64,000 nucleotides of DNA from CABMKH01 sp040797625 (GCA_052067355.1 JBQHQH010000002.1:1-64000); one strand, 5' to 3'. Positions 7,798 to 17,055 are shown, numbered from the stretch's first letter. Made by a program: numbers and translations. The notes: generated by a model from the sequence alone, not told the origin.

Positions 7798-9558
7798 GAT
7801 TTCATTTACCTTTTCTTTAGATGGGCTTATTATAATGGTTTTAAAGTCATCATAGATTACCATTCCTGGTTTGGAATTTTTCATCTTTTTAACATTTTTT
7901 CTCTCAGTATAATCTATTGCTATATTGTTTCCATTTTTTCCCTTGCTGTAATAGGCGGCCAACATGGCAGCTTCCTCTAAGGTAGAAGAAGGTATTTCTC
8001 TATTATCTTTTTTTATGATGACATGGCTACCTGGCATATTTTGAACATGTAGCCATAGATCTTCTCTATGTGCAAATTTTAGTGTCAACCGTTCATTCTG
8101 TCTATTGTTTTTTCCTACATATATGTGAAAATCATCCTTGGAAATATAGTGATGAGGAGAGGAGAGTTTATCTTCCTTGTTTTTCTTTCTTCTATTTTTG
8201 CTACTGTCTTTAATATATCCCTCTTTGATCAATTCATCTCTTACCTCATTTAGTTCTTCAATTTCCATTGCATTTTCAATCCCCACTATTACATGTTCCA
8301 AATAGGATATTTCTTCTTCTGTTTCAGGAACTTGCTTTAGAAGTAATGACTCTGCATTTTTAAGCTTTGAATATCTCTTATAATACCTTTGAGCATTTTC
8401 TACGGGAGATAATTTTATATCCAATGGTACATTGATTATGGACATATTCTCATCATAGAAGTTTTCTAGATCAATACTGTCTATTCCCCTAGGTATTCTA
8501 TGGATATTAGCTGAAATCAGGTCAGCATATACTTTAAGTTTTTCTCTATCTTGACTTTCTATCAATTCCTCTTTCTGCTTAGCAAGTTTATTTATGGCTC
8601 TATCTAATTTTACTTGAATAGACTTTCTCATGGATTGAGATCTCTGAGATATTCTATCAAATACATCCCTTCTCCTATAGCTAGTATCCAATATATGGGA
8701 TATTGAAGGAGAAAAGTGTTGATTTTTATTTCCATACTGTCTTAGATCAAGGGCATAAAATGCTATGATTTCATCTAACTCATTTGTAATATATACTGGA
8801 TTAAAAGATTCAGATTTTACATCTTCTATTGTATTAGAAAAAGAATCATAGATAGCTTCTAATTCAATATGGTCTAGGCTCCCTATAGGTCTATCTATAT
8901 CTAGATTAGCATTGAAACATATCTCCCTACTTATTAATGGACTCATCCCAGTGTAATTAAAATAGAAGAATTTAAAAAGAACTAGGTTTTCTTTTGAAGC
9001 TTCAATAAACTGAAAGAATTCTTCTCTAGTGTAATAGAGAGGATTAGCCTTATCTTGAGCTGGAGGGTAATCATATATTGATCCAGGTAATACTTGCCTT
9101 ACCCTGCTCATTTCTCCAGTTACTCTAGTTATGGAATCCAATATCTTATGAGTCTTTTTATCTACAAGAATGATATTGCTATGTTTTCCCATGACTTCCA
9201 CTATTAGTCTAATCTCAGAAGACTGACCTAGCTCATCTAAAGATGATATATCTATAAGGACTATTCTATCCATATCATATTGTTCTATATTTAGAATAAT
9301 TCCGCCTGATAAATATTTTCTAAGTAGCATACAAAACATAGGTGGAGTTGTGGGATTTTTCTTAGAGTATTTAGTCAGATATATTCTAGGATTATTGCTA
9401 CTTGCAGAAATCAATAATCTATGATTCTCACCTTTATTGTGAATGTTTATTAAAATTTCATCTTTTTCTGGTTGATATATCTTATCTACTCTTCCACCTA
9501 ATATGTTTTCTCTTAATTCTCTTACTACAGATCTTGTTACTATACCGTCAAATGACAT
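7780..9558 (-). CDS. rqcH: RqcH (NFACT family, ribosome-associated quality control)
   Basis: RqcH, the bacterial Rqc2/NEMF homologue (formerly fibronectin-binding protein A-like), binds stalled 50S subunits and directs C-terminal alanine tailing of stuck nascent chains. The 592-residue protein shows the NFACT-N start (SFDGIVTRSVVRELR, GGRVDKIYQP), a central coiled coil (about residues 300-430) and the C-terminal NFACT-R domain (DDFHIYVGKNNRQN, AHREDLWLHVQNMPGSHVII). ATG is preceded on the minus strand by GGAGGAATAATT. It is monocistronic and divergent from yicC. Confidence 0.94.
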   Translation of the reverse strand: MSFDGIVTRSVVRELRENILGGRVDKIYQPEKDEILINIHNKGENHRLLISASSNNPRIYLTKYSKKNPTTPPMFCMLLRKYLSGGIILNIEQYDMDRIVLIDISSLDELGQSSEIRLIVEVMGKHSNIILVDKKTHKILDSITRVTGEMSRVRQVLPGSIYDYPPAQDKANPLYYTREEFFQFIEASKENLVLFKFFYFNYTGMSPLISREICFNANLDIDRPIGSLDHIELEAIYDSFSNTIEDVKSESFNPVYITNELDEIIAFYALDLRQYGNKNQHFSPSISHILDTSYRRRDVFDRISQRSQSMRKSIQVKLDRAINKLAKQKEELIESQDREKLKVYADLISANIHRIPRGIDSIDLENFYDENMSIINVPLDIKLSPVENAQRYYKRYSKLKNAESLLLKQVPETEEEISYLEHVIVGIENAMEIEELNEVRDELIKEGYIKDSSKNRRKKNKEDKLSSPHHYISKDDFHIYVGKNNRQNERLTLKFAHREDLWLHVQNMPGSHVIIKKDNREIPSSTLEEAAMLAAYYSKGKNGNNIAIDYTERKNVKKMKNSKPGMVIYDDFKTIIISPSKEKVNEIKKVED

Positions 9559-9591
9559 AATTATTCCTCCAAAAATTAATTGAATACCAAG

Positions 9592-9620
9592 AGTATATCA
9601 TTTTATCGAGAATTTATAAA
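9592..9620 (-). promoter_or_regulatory. Probable rqcH promoter
   Basis: On the minus strand TTTATA (9615-9620) is 17 bases from TATACT (9592-9597), which is preceded by TGA to make an extended -10 element. Confidence 0.45.
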
Positions 9621-9681
9621 GAAAACTATAATAAATATTAAGATTTTGTAACAAATAGTAGATTATTCATGATATCATGTA

Positions 9682-9687
9682 TATAAT
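9682..9687 (+). promoter_or_regulatory. -10 element of the yicC operon
   Basis: Perfect TATAAT about 40 bases before the yicC start; no convincing -35 is visible. Its position downstream of an ATG at 9677 argues against that ATG as the yicC start. Confidence 0.4.
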
Positions 9688-9727
9688 ATTTAATGATAAT
9701 ATAGTCCATAAAAAGGGGTTGACAATA

Positions 9728-10609
9728 TTGGTACAGAGTATGACAGGCTATGGAATGGGGGAATATGAAAATGAGTTATATAGATTTAAAATTGAAATTA
9801 AATCTGTAAATCATAGATATAATGATATCACCATTAAAATGCCACGACATATAGGATATCTAGAGGAAAATCTCAAGAAGGCTGTAAAGGAAAGGATTAA
9901 CAGGGGAAAGGTGGATGTATTTGTAAATTTAGAATATATAAAGGAATCTGCCGTAGATGTAAAGGTAGATATTCCCTTAGCTAAATCCTATAGGGCTGCG
10001 TTAGAAGAGTTAGTAGATGTATTGGAATTGGGAGATAAGTTGAGATTAAATAATATATTAAGTCTCTCTGATATTATAACAGTGGAAAAAAGAGACGTAG
10101 ATGAAAGGCTGATAACTCAAAGTTTGGAAAGAGCCCTAGATATAGCATTGGAAAACATAAGCCATATGCGTATAATTGAAGGACAGGAGTTAAAGAAAGA
10201 TATACTGGTTAAACTGGATAATATACAGGAAGAGTTAATAAATATTGAAGAAAGATCTCCTATGATAGTATTGGAATATAGAGATAAACTTAGAGAGAGA
10301 ATAAAGGATTTATTGGACAATAATGCTTCTTTAGATGAAGAGCGATTGAGTAATGAAGTTGCTTTTTTCGCTGATAAAAGTAGTATCGATGAAGAGATAG
10401 TCAGACTAAAGAGTCATATTAAACAGTTTAAATCCATATTAGATGAAGAGGACCCTATAGGTAGAAAATTAGATTTTTTAATTCAAGAGTTAAATAGGGA
10501 GATAAATACCATAGGAAGTAAGGCAAATGATATAATAATATCTAAATGTGTAGTAAATTTAAAAGCCGAATTGGAGAAGATTAGAGAACAAGTCCAGAAT
10601 ATTGAATAA
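9728..10609 (+). CDS. yicC: YicC/YloC-family endoribonuclease
   Basis: YicC-family proteins are metal-dependent endoribonucleases that help degrade RNA and small RNAs. The product starts with the family signature SMTGYGMG, continues with IEIKSVNHRYNDI, and ends in the conserved domain (about residues 210-293) with DEERLSNEVAFFADK and IGRKLDFLIQELNREINTIGSK. TTG 9728 after AAGGGG gives 293 residues, the usual length; the ATG at 9677 would add 17 unconserved residues and lies upstream of the likely -10 box. It heads the yicC-remA-gmk-rpoZ-coaBC run. Confidence 0.92.
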   Translation: MVQSMTGYGMGEYENELYRFKIEIKSVNHRYNDITIKMPRHIGYLEENLKKAVKERINRGKVDVFVNLEYIKESAVDVKVDIPLAKSYRAALEELVDVLELGDKLRLNNILSLSDIITVEKRDVDERLITQSLERALDIALENISHMRIIEGQELKKDILVKLDNIQEELINIEERSPMIVLEYRDKLRERIKDLLDNNASLDEERLSNEVAFFADKSSIDEEIVRLKSHIKQFKSILDEEDPIGRKLDFLIQELNREINTIGSKANDIIISKCVVNLKAELEKIREQVQNIE

Positions 10610-10625
10610 TCGGGAGTGAAACTTA

Positions 10626-10883
10626 ATGAGTATAAGATTGATAAATATAGGTTTTGGAAATATTGTGTCTGCTGGTAGAATAATAGCAGTTGTAAGTCCC
10701 GATTCTGCTCCTATAAAGAGATTGATCCAAGAAGGTAGAGATGAGGGCAATTTAATAGATGCTACTTATGGAAGAAGAACTAGAGCGGTAATAGTTATGG
10801 ATAGTGGACATATAGTTTTAACCGCTTTACAGCCAGAAACTATTGCCAATCGTCTATGCGCTAAAGAAGAGAATAATGACTAA
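10626..10883 (+). CDS. remA: RemA-family DNA-binding regulator
   Basis: RemA (DUF370) is a small DNA-binding protein that activates extracellular matrix and osmoprotection genes in Bacillus subtilis; in clostridia its targets are unknown. The 85-residue protein shows the conserved start LINIGFGNIVSAGRIIAVV and SPDSAPIKRLIQE, followed by DATYGRRTRAVIVMDSGH. The ATG follows GGGAGTGAAACTTA. The location between yicC and gmk is the conserved one in Bacillota. Confidence 0.95.
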   Translation: MSIRLINIGFGNIVSAGRIIAVVSPDSAPIKRLIQEGRDEGNLIDATYGRRTRAVIVMDSGHIVLTALQPETIANRLCAKEENND

Positions 10884-10908
10884 TATTATTGAAGGTTGGT
10901 GGAAGAGA

Positions 10909-11532
10909 ATGTCTAAAGGATTTTTGTTAGTTATTTCAGGTCCATCTGGATCTGGAAAGGGAACTGTAAGTAATGAGTTATTGGCTAGAAACAAGGATAT
11001 TGTGTTTTCTGTTTCTGCTACTACTAGAAAACCGAGGCCTAATGAAAAAAGTGGAGTGAATTATTTCTTCCTAGAGGAAGATGAATTTCATAGGACTGTA
11101 GAAGAAGGCGGGTTTTTAGAGTATGCATTTGTACATAATAATTATTATGGAACGCCTAAGGACTTTGTAATAAATGAAATAGATAAGGGAGAAATAGTGT
11201 TACTTGAAATAGATGTTCAAGGTGCTTTGCAGGTAAAGAAAAACTATAAAAATGTAGTATTTGTATTTTTACTACCTCCAACTATGGATGAATTAAAGAA
11301 TAGAATCATCAAGAGAGGTACAGAATCAGAAGAGGATATCAATCGAAGGTTTAAAAACGCCTTTCAGGAATTGGATTTTGTTGGAGAATATGATTATTTT
11401 GTGGTAAATGATAAAGTAGAGGATGCAGTTGCAGATATAGAAAATATAATAAAGGCTGAGAAACTTAGAGTAAAGCGTCATTCTGATATTAAGAAGAAAA
11501 TTATTGCAAGAGGAGGAAAAAATAGATGTTAA
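10909..11532 (+). CDS. gmk: Guanylate kinase
   Basis: Gmk phosphorylates GMP to GDP with ATP, feeding GTP, dGTP and (p)ppGpp pools. The 207-residue protein has the P-loop SGPSGSGKGTVSNELL, the GMP-binding ATTRKPRPNEKSGVNYFFL, then EVDVQG-type EIDVQGALQV and the lid RGTESEEDINRR. ATG 10909 is preferred over in-frame ATGs at 10843 and 10876, because it gives the normal MSKGFLLVISGPSG start after GGTGGAAGAG. Its 3' end overlaps rpoZ by 7 bases. Confidence 0.95.
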   Translation: MSKGFLLVISGPSGSGKGTVSNELLARNKDIVFSVSATTRKPRPNEKSGVNYFFLEEDEFHRTVEEGGFLEYAFVHNNYYGTPKDFVINEIDKGEIVLLEIDVQGALQVKKNYKNVVFVFLLPPTMDELKNRIIKRGTESEEDINRRFKNAFQELDFVGEYDYFVVNDKVEDAVADIENIIKAEKLRVKRHSDIKKKIIARGGKNRC

Positions 11533-11735
11533 ATCCATCATTTGATCATGTATTAAAAGAAGGGGACAGTAGATATACTTTAGTAATGTTGACGGCTAAA
11601 AGGGCAAGACAGATTGTAGATGGAAGTGAACCTGTAATAGAGACAGATTCCATTAAACCAGTTACTATAGCCATAGAAGAAATAGTGCAGGAAAAGGTAA
11701 AGTATAAAAACCCATCAATTACAGGTATAAAGTAG
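11526..11735 (+). CDS. rpoZ: RNA polymerase omega subunit
   Basis: The omega subunit stabilises beta-prime folding and RNA polymerase assembly. The 69-residue protein carries the hallmark SRYTLVMLTAKRARQIVDG and the following KPVTIAIEEI. The ATG overlaps the gmk end and is preceded by AGAGGAGGAAAAAATAG. The gmk-rpoZ-coaBC-priA order is a conserved Bacillota arrangement. Confidence 0.95.
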   Translation: MLNPSFDHVLKEGDSRYTLVMLTAKRARQIVDGSEPVIETDSIKPVTIAIEEIVQEKVKYKNPSITGIK

Positions 11736-11743
11736 GTGATATG

Positions 11744-12952
11744 ATGTTAAAGGATAAGACTATTGTACTAGGAGTTACAGGTGGAATAGCTGTATACAAG
11801 GCAGCAGATATAGTGAGTAGATTGAAAAAGCAAAATGCCAATGTGGAGGTTATAATGACAGAAGGGGCTATGGAGTTTGTAAATCCCTTGACTTTTCAAA
11901 CTATGTCTAATAATCCAGTTCATAGTAGTATGTTTAATAAGATAGAAAAATTTGACGTAGAACATATTTCTTTAGCTCAGAAAGCTGATGTTATATTAGT
12001 AGCTCCTGCTACTGCCAATACCATAGGAAAGATAGCAAATGGCATTGCTGATAATCTATTGACTACTGTAATCATGGCTTCCAAGGCAAAGATCATCTTT
12101 GCTCCTGCCATGAATACTGGTATGTATAATAATCCTATAGTTCAGGAGAATATAGAGAAATTAAAGAATTTAGGATACGAATTTATTTCTCCAGCAGTAG
12201 GATTATTAGCTTGTGGAGATTATGGAGCAGGGAAGATGGCTGAACCTATAGATATAGTTGAATATGTAAGAGGATCTCTTATAGAAAAAGATCTATTGGG
12301 AAAGAAGATAGTCATCACTGCAGGACCTACTATAGAGCCTTTGGATCCAGTTAGATATATCACCAATCATTCCAGTGGAAAGATGGGATATTCTATAGCG
12401 AAAGAGGCTAAGGATAGAGGAGCTGAAGTAGTTTTAATATCTGGGCCAACACATCTGACTCCTCCAGATGGACTTAAGACTGTTCATATAAAGACTACAG
12501 AGGAAATGTTTACTGCAGTAGGAGAATACTTTGATGAATGTGATGTATTGATTAAATCTGCTGCACCTTCTGATTATAGACCGGAGAAGGTAAGTAAGAA
12601 TAAGATCAAGAAAAAAGATGATGAAGTAGATGAGTTAAATCTGAAATTTGTTCGTAATCCAGATATTGCAGAATATTATGGATCCAAGAAGAAAGGACAG
12701 ATAATGGTAGGATTTGCTGCAGAAACAGACAATCTATATGAATATGCATCTAAGAAGTTAAAGAAGAAAAACTTTGACTTTATAGTTGCAAATGATGTAA
12801 CTCAAAAAGGTGCAGGTTTCAAGGGAGATACTAATATAGTTACAATTATCCATAGATCGGGAGAAATGGATGAGTATCCTATAATGAGTAAGGACAGTGT
12901 TGCAAGAGTAATTATAGATAGAGTTTCTAATATTCTTAAAAATAGAGAATAG
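11744..12952 (+). CDS. coaBC: Bifunctional CoaBC (phosphopantothenoylcysteine decarboxylase / phosphopantothenate-cysteine ligase)
   Basis: CoaBC makes 4'-phosphopantetheine from 4'-phosphopantothenate and cysteine in CoA synthesis. The N-terminal FMN-dependent decarboxylase domain (about residues 1-185) shows GVTGGIAVYKA, APATANTIGK, APAMNTGMYNN and the active-site loop ACGDYGAGKMAEP. The C-terminal ligase domain begins at ITAGPTIEPLDPVRYITNHS and ends with FAAETDN and FDFIVANDV. Two adjacent ATGs occur; the second (11744) is better spaced from AGGTGAT. The later CoA step, coaD, lies at 31564. Confidence 0.95.
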   Translation: MLKDKTIVLGVTGGIAVYKAADIVSRLKKQNANVEVIMTEGAMEFVNPLTFQTMSNNPVHSSMFNKIEKFDVEHISLAQKADVILVAPATANTIGKIANGIADNLLTTVIMASKAKIIFAPAMNTGMYNNPIVQENIEKLKNLGYEFISPAVGLLACGDYGAGKMAEPIDIVEYVRGSLIEKDLLGKKIVITAGPTIEPLDPVRYITNHSSGKMGYSIAKEAKDRGAEVVLISGPTHLTPPDGLKTVHIKTTEEMFTAVGEYFDECDVLIKSAAPSDYRPEKVSKNKIKKKDDEVDELNLKFVRNPDIAEYYGSKKKGQIMVGFAAETDNLYEYASKKLKKKNFDFIVANDVTQKGAGFKGDTNIVTIIHRSGEMDEYPIMSKDSVARVIIDRVSNILKNRE

Positions 12953-12955
12953 ATA

Positions 12956-12981
12956 TTGTCTTCTGTTTATATTGTAGACAA
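12956..12981 (+). repeat. Inverted repeat just after coaBC
   Basis: TTGTCT (12956-12961) and AGACAA (12976-12981) flank a 14-base loop. It has no T tract, so a terminator role is doubtful. Confidence 0.3.
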
Positions 12982-12990
12982 ACTAAGGAT

Positions 12991-13086
12991 ATAAAGTCTT
13001 AAAATATAGAAGCTACTCTGAAAGTTTTACAATAGTTCTAGAGGAAGTAAAATACTTTTCAGGGAACTACTTTTTTAAGACTTTAT
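12991..13086 (+). ncRNA. Candidate structured leader RNA upstream of priA
   Basis: A 14-bp perfect closing stem is formed by ATAAAGTCTTAAAA (12991-13004) and TTTTAAGACTTTAT (13073-13086). Inside, 13018-13030 pairs with 13047-13062 as a long bulged hairpin with a 16-base loop. Loop bases TAGTTC (13033-13038) are also complementary to GAACTA (13064-13069) as an alternative pairing. It is followed directly by a terminator and the priA ribosome-binding site. I recognise no known riboswitch class. Confidence 0.45.
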
Positions 13087-13099
13087 TGACAATTTAAAC

Positions 13100-13127
13100 A
13101 AAAGCTATATATTAGCTTTTGTTTTTT
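13100..13127 (+). terminator. Intrinsic terminator immediately before the priA ribosome-binding site
   Basis: AAAAGCTA (13100-13107) pairs with TAGCTTTT (13113-13120) around TATAT and is followed by GTTTTTT. It ends only about seven bases before AGGAGG of priA, a layout typical of transcription attenuation, although it may simply terminate the coaBC message. Confidence 0.75.
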
Positions 13128-13146
13128 GGAAATAGGAGGTGATTTT

Positions 13147-15615
13147 TTGGACAAAAGGTATGGAGAAGTCATAATTGATAATAGAGCATCTACATTGGAT
13201 AGGCCGTTTACCTATATTATAGATGGAGAATTTCTAGATATTGCACAGGTGGGAATGAGAGTAGTAGTTCCATTTGGAAGGGGAAACAAGGCTATTAAAG
13301 GTATATTGATAGAAATTCACGATGAATTCAATGGAAGTTATAGACTAAAGAGTATAATAGATATTTTAGATGATAAGCCTATAGTCACCGATAGATTGTT
13401 AAGATTAAGTATGTGGATGAGGAAGCAATATATATCCTCCTATTTAGACTCACTACAGCCAATATTACCTCCTGGAGATTATAAGGATGTGAATTCTTTC
13501 GTAGAACTTAAAATTCCTGATTTTAAATTTTCTTGTATGGAAGAAAAGAGGATAGTTGAATATTTAAAAGACAGAGATATGGTTTTATTAGAGAATCTAA
13601 AGAGGGATTTAAAGATACCATATATCAATAGATACTTAAATGATCTAGAGAATATGGGAATAGTGGAGACTACTATTGATATCAGGACAAGCATCACTAA
13701 GAAAAAAGAAAAATGGATTGACTTAAGATTTAAATCCTTAAGCTTTGAAGATATGAAGACTAAAGTGGGAAAAAGAGCGCCTAAACAGATGGAGATATTG
13801 AATTATCTCTATGAAAAAGGTGAAATGCCTATATCTAAAGTTCTAGAAGAGTTAAATACCAGCTTGTCTACTGTACGATCATTGGAAGAAAAGAAAATTG
13901 CTACCATATTTCACAGGGAAGTGAGTAGAGATCCAGTAAAAAAGACTATTCCTAAGTATAATAAGCATATATTAAATAATGAACAATATGCAGTATTTAG
14001 TAGGATAATGAATTCTTGGAAAGATGGAGAGAATGGGAATAGATTTTTAATTCATGGCGTAACGGGAAGTGGAAAGACGGAGATATATCTCCAATTAGTT
14101 GAAGAGATGTTAAAGAAAAATAGGGATTCTATAATATTAGTTCCTGAGATATCCTTAACTCCACAGACTATAGATAGATTTATAGGTAGATTTGGTGACA
14201 ATGTAGCTATTTTACATAGTAGACTCTCTCAAGGAGAGAGATTCGATCAGTGGAGATTGATTAAAGAAGGCAGAGTCAAGATAGTAGTGGGAGCGAGGTC
14301 AGCAATATTTGCCCCATTTAAAAATTTAGGACTGATAGTGATTGATGAGGAACATGAGTCTACATATAAATCATCTCAAAATCCTAAATATGATACTATA
14401 GAGGTAGCATCAAAGAGAGTAGAGCTGGAAGATGCTATGCTAGTATTAGGCACAGCAACACCGTCTATAGAGACATACTATAAGGCTCTTAAAGGAGAGA
14501 TAGACCTACTAGAATTAAGGGAAAGAGTAAATCATAAAAATATGCCTGAGATCGAATTAATAGATATGCGCGATGAGCTGAAAAATGGAAATAAATCTAT
14601 TTTTAGTAATAGATTATATGAGGAAATAGAAAATACACTGAAGGATAATAAACAGATAATTCTCTTTTTAAATAGAAGAGGTTTTTCTACCTTTGTATCA
14701 TGTAGGGAATGTGGATATGTGGTTAAATGTGATAACTGTGATATATCTATGACATATTATAGAAATATAAATAAACTTAGATGTCACTATTGTGGAGCAA
14801 CTGAAGAGATTCCTAAGATCTGTCCAGTTTGTAAAAGTAGATATATCAAATATTTTGGAACGGGAACAGAGCAAGTAGAGGATGTAACTAGGCAGCTATT
14901 TCCATATGCTAGAATTGTCAGAATGGATGCAGATACTACATCTACAAAGGGAAGTCATGAGTATATATTAGAAGATATGAAGAATAAAAAGATAGATATC
15001 TTAATAGGTACTCAGATGATATCCAAGGGATTAGATTTTAAAGATGTAACATTAGTTGGAATTATAGCTGCTGATACTGCCTTAAATATTCCAGATTATA
15101 GATCTCCGGAAAAGACCTTTCAACTTATAACTCAAGTTGCTGGAAGAGCAGGGAGAGGAGATTATAGTGGTAAGGTCATATTGCAAACATATAGTCCAGA
15201 ACACTATAGTATATTTCATGCTAAATATCAGGATTATGAAGGATTTTACAATAAGGAAATCCCATTGAGGAGAGAATTTTTATATCCTCCATTTATAAGC
15301 TTAATCAATATTCTAATATATGGTGAAGATAAATGGGGTGTTGGTAAATTATCTAATAAGGTATATAATATAATATGTAAAGATATCTATAATAAATATG
15401 GAGATGAGTTTAGAAACTATATAATAGGTCCATATCCAGCACCTCTTGAGAGGATTAAAAATAACTATAGATATCAAATTATTGTAAAATCTGAAGATAA
15501 ATATTTAGATGGTTTAAAAACACTTATATATAGGGTATGTATTAATAACGAGTACAATTTGGATATGGAAGGTATCAAATTGAGTATAGATATCAATCCA
15601 ACAACAATCTTATAG
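13147..15615 (+). CDS. priA: Primosomal protein N' (PriA helicase)
   Basis: PriA is the 3'-5' DNA helicase that recognises stalled forks and reloads the replisome. The 822-residue protein has an N-terminal fork-binding domain, Walker A GVTGSGKTEIY, the DEEH box (IDEEHESTYKSS), GTATPS, a zinc-binding insertion with eight cysteines (CRECGYVVKCDNCD, CHYCGA, CPVC) and helicase motif VAGRAGRG. TTG 13147 is chosen, seven bases after AGGAGG at 13134-13139; the TTG at 13126 lies inside the terminator tail. Expression may be controlled by the leader upstream. Confidence 0.95.
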   Translation: MDKRYGEVIIDNRASTLDRPFTYIIDGEFLDIAQVGMRVVVPFGRGNKAIKGILIEIHDEFNGSYRLKSIIDILDDKPIVTDRLLRLSMWMRKQYISSYLDSLQPILPPGDYKDVNSFVELKIPDFKFSCMEEKRIVEYLKDRDMVLLENLKRDLKIPYINRYLNDLENMGIVETTIDIRTSITKKKEKWIDLRFKSLSFEDMKTKVGKRAPKQMEILNYLYEKGEMPISKVLEELNTSLSTVRSLEEKKIATIFHREVSRDPVKKTIPKYNKHILNNEQYAVFSRIMNSWKDGENGNRFLIHGVTGSGKTEIYLQLVEEMLKKNRDSIILVPEISLTPQTIDRFIGRFGDNVAILHSRLSQGERFDQWRLIKEGRVKIVVGARSAIFAPFKNLGLIVIDEEHESTYKSSQNPKYDTIEVASKRVELEDAMLVLGTATPSIETYYKALKGEIDLLELRERVNHKNMPEIELIDMRDELKNGNKSIFSNRLYEEIENTLKDNKQIILFLNRRGFSTFVSCRECGYVVKCDNCDISMTYYRNINKLRCHYCGATEEIPKICPVCKSRYIKYFGTGTEQVEDVTRQLFPYARIVRMDADTTSTKGSHEYILEDMKNKKIDILIGTQMISKGLDFKDVTLVGIIAADTALNIPDYRSPEKTFQLITQVAGRAGRGDYSGKVILQTYSPEHYSIFHAKYQDYEGFYNKEIPLRREFLYPPFISLINILIYGEDKWGVGKLSNKVYNIICKDIYNKYGDEFRNYIIGPYPAPLERIKNNYRYQIIVKSEDKYLDGLKTLIYRVCINNEYNLDMEGIKLSIDINPTTIL

Positions 15616-15626
15616 GAGGATGAATT

Positions 15627-16097
15627 ATGGCACTTAGAACTATTAAAGTAGATGGAGATCCTATATTAAGAAAGAAATCTAGAAAGATAGATGAAATAAA
15701 TGATAGGATAAAGGTATTATTAGATGATATGGTAGAGACTATGAGAGAAGCTGATGGAGTGGGATTAGCTGCTCCTCAAGTAGGAGTTCTTAGAAGGGCA
15801 ATTGTCGTAGACGTGGGAGAAGGACCTATGAAAATAGTAAATCCAGAATTTTTAGATGCAAAAGGTGCAGTAGTAGATACTGAGGGATGTCTTTCAGTAC
15901 CTGATGTAGCTGGTACTGTAGAGAGACCTGAATGGGTCAAAGTAAAATATCTAGATGAAAATGGAGAAGAGGTGATAATAGAAGCCGAAGGTCTATTAGC
16001 AAGAGTTCTCTGCCACGAGATAGATCATCTAGATGGAATATTATATACAGATAAGGTAATTGAATATATTGATATAGAAGATAGGGATGAGGAGTAA
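15627..16097 (+). CDS. def: Peptide deformylase
   Basis: Def removes the N-formyl group from nascent proteins. All three catalytic motifs are present in the 156 residues: GVGLAAPQVG, EGCLSVP with the metal-ligand cysteine, and HEIDHLDG with the two histidine ligands and catalytic glutamate. ATG follows AGGAGGATGAATT. Neighbour fmt, eight bases downstream, makes the formyl-Met-tRNA that creates its substrate. Confidence 0.97.
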   Translation: MALRTIKVDGDPILRKKSRKIDEINDRIKVLLDDMVETMREADGVGLAAPQVGVLRRAIVVDVGEGPMKIVNPEFLDAKGAVVDTEGCLSVPDVAGTVERPEWVKVKYLDENGEEVIIEAEGLLARVLCHEIDHLDGILYTDKVIEYIDIEDRDEE

Positions 16098-16103
16098 TAT
16101 AAT

Positions 16104-17033
16104 ATGAAGATAATTTTTGCTGGAACACCAGAATTTGCTGTCCCAAGTTTAGATAGACTATATGAGAGTGGCCATGATATTAAATTGGTAATTACTCAGA
16201 GAGATAGACCTAAGGGAAGGGGAAAAAAAGTACAATTTACTTCAGTAAAGGAAAGGGCTTTAAAATATGATGTAGAAGTATTTCAACCTGACAATATAAA
16301 CAGCTCTGATTCCATTGAAAAACTTAGAGAAATTTCTCCAGATTTTATAGTTGTAGCTGCCTTTGGTCAGATATTAAAAAAAGAAATATTAGATATACCT
16401 AAATATGGATGTATAAATGTCCATGCTTCTCTATTGCCTAAATATAGGGGAGCAGCTCCTATAAATTGGGCAATAATAAATGGAGAAGATGAGACAGGAA
16501 TAACCATCATGAAAATGGAAGAAGGACTAGATACTGGAGATATCATCAGCCAAGGATCTATCCCTATAACTAAAGATGATGATTGTGAGTCCATTCACGA
16601 TAAATTGGCATTATTAGGTGCAGATTTATTAATAAAAACTATGGAAGATATAGTAGATGGAAAGGCTATATATACGCCTCAAGATGACAGTTTATCCTCT
16701 TACTCTCCTATGATATTTAAGGAAACTGGGAAGATAGATTGGAATAGAAAAGCCGAAGATATTGTAAATTTAATTAGAGGATTAAAACCATGGCCAATAG
16801 CCTATACTAGATATAGAGATGAGACTATGAAAATTCACAGGGCTAGTATTGTGCCTAATTTGAGCAATGGTAAGCCTGGAGAAATAGTAAAGGTGTCCAA
16901 TGAAGGGATATATGTAAGTACAATAAATGATTCTATCCTTATAGAGGAATTACAATTCCCCAATAAGAGAAAGATGATGGTAAGAGAATATTTAGCTGGA
17001 AATAATATAGAGTTAGGTGTTGTCTTAGAATAA
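16104..17033 (+). CDS. fmt: Methionyl-tRNA formyltransferase
   Basis: Fmt transfers a formyl group from 10-formyl-tetrahydrofolate to initiator Met-tRNA. The N-terminal Rossmann domain starts KIIFAGTPEFAVPSL; the folate-binding and catalytic motif HASLLPKYRGAAPINWAI is intact. The C-terminal OB-fold domain starts near residue 205. 309 residues, normal length. ATG follows GAGGAGTAATATA. It is cotranscribed with def. Confidence 0.97.
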   Translation: MKIIFAGTPEFAVPSLDRLYESGHDIKLVITQRDRPKGRGKKVQFTSVKERALKYDVEVFQPDNINSSDSIEKLREISPDFIVVAAFGQILKKEILDIPKYGCINVHASLLPKYRGAAPINWAIINGEDETGITIMKMEEGLDTGDIISQGSIPITKDDDCESIHDKLALLGADLLIKTMEDIVDGKAIYTPQDDSLSSYSPMIFKETGKIDWNRKAEDIVNLIRGLKPWPIAYTRYRDETMKIHRASIVPNLSNGKPGEIVKVSNEGIYVSTINDSILIEELQFPNKRKMMVREYLAGNNIELGVVLE

Positions 17034-17055
17034 CCATAGAGAGGAGAATCGGAAA

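Noticed and set aside
13018..13069. A true H-type pseudoknot in the priA leader
   Set aside because: The loop-to-downstream pairing exists, but only one unpaired base would have to span a 13-bp stem, which is sterically unlikely; the pairing is better read as mutually exclusive with the hairpin.
12953..13127. 6S RNA in the coaBC-priA gap
   Set aside because: The structured part is about 96 bases, too short, and lacks the large central bubble in a single long rod typical of 6S RNA.
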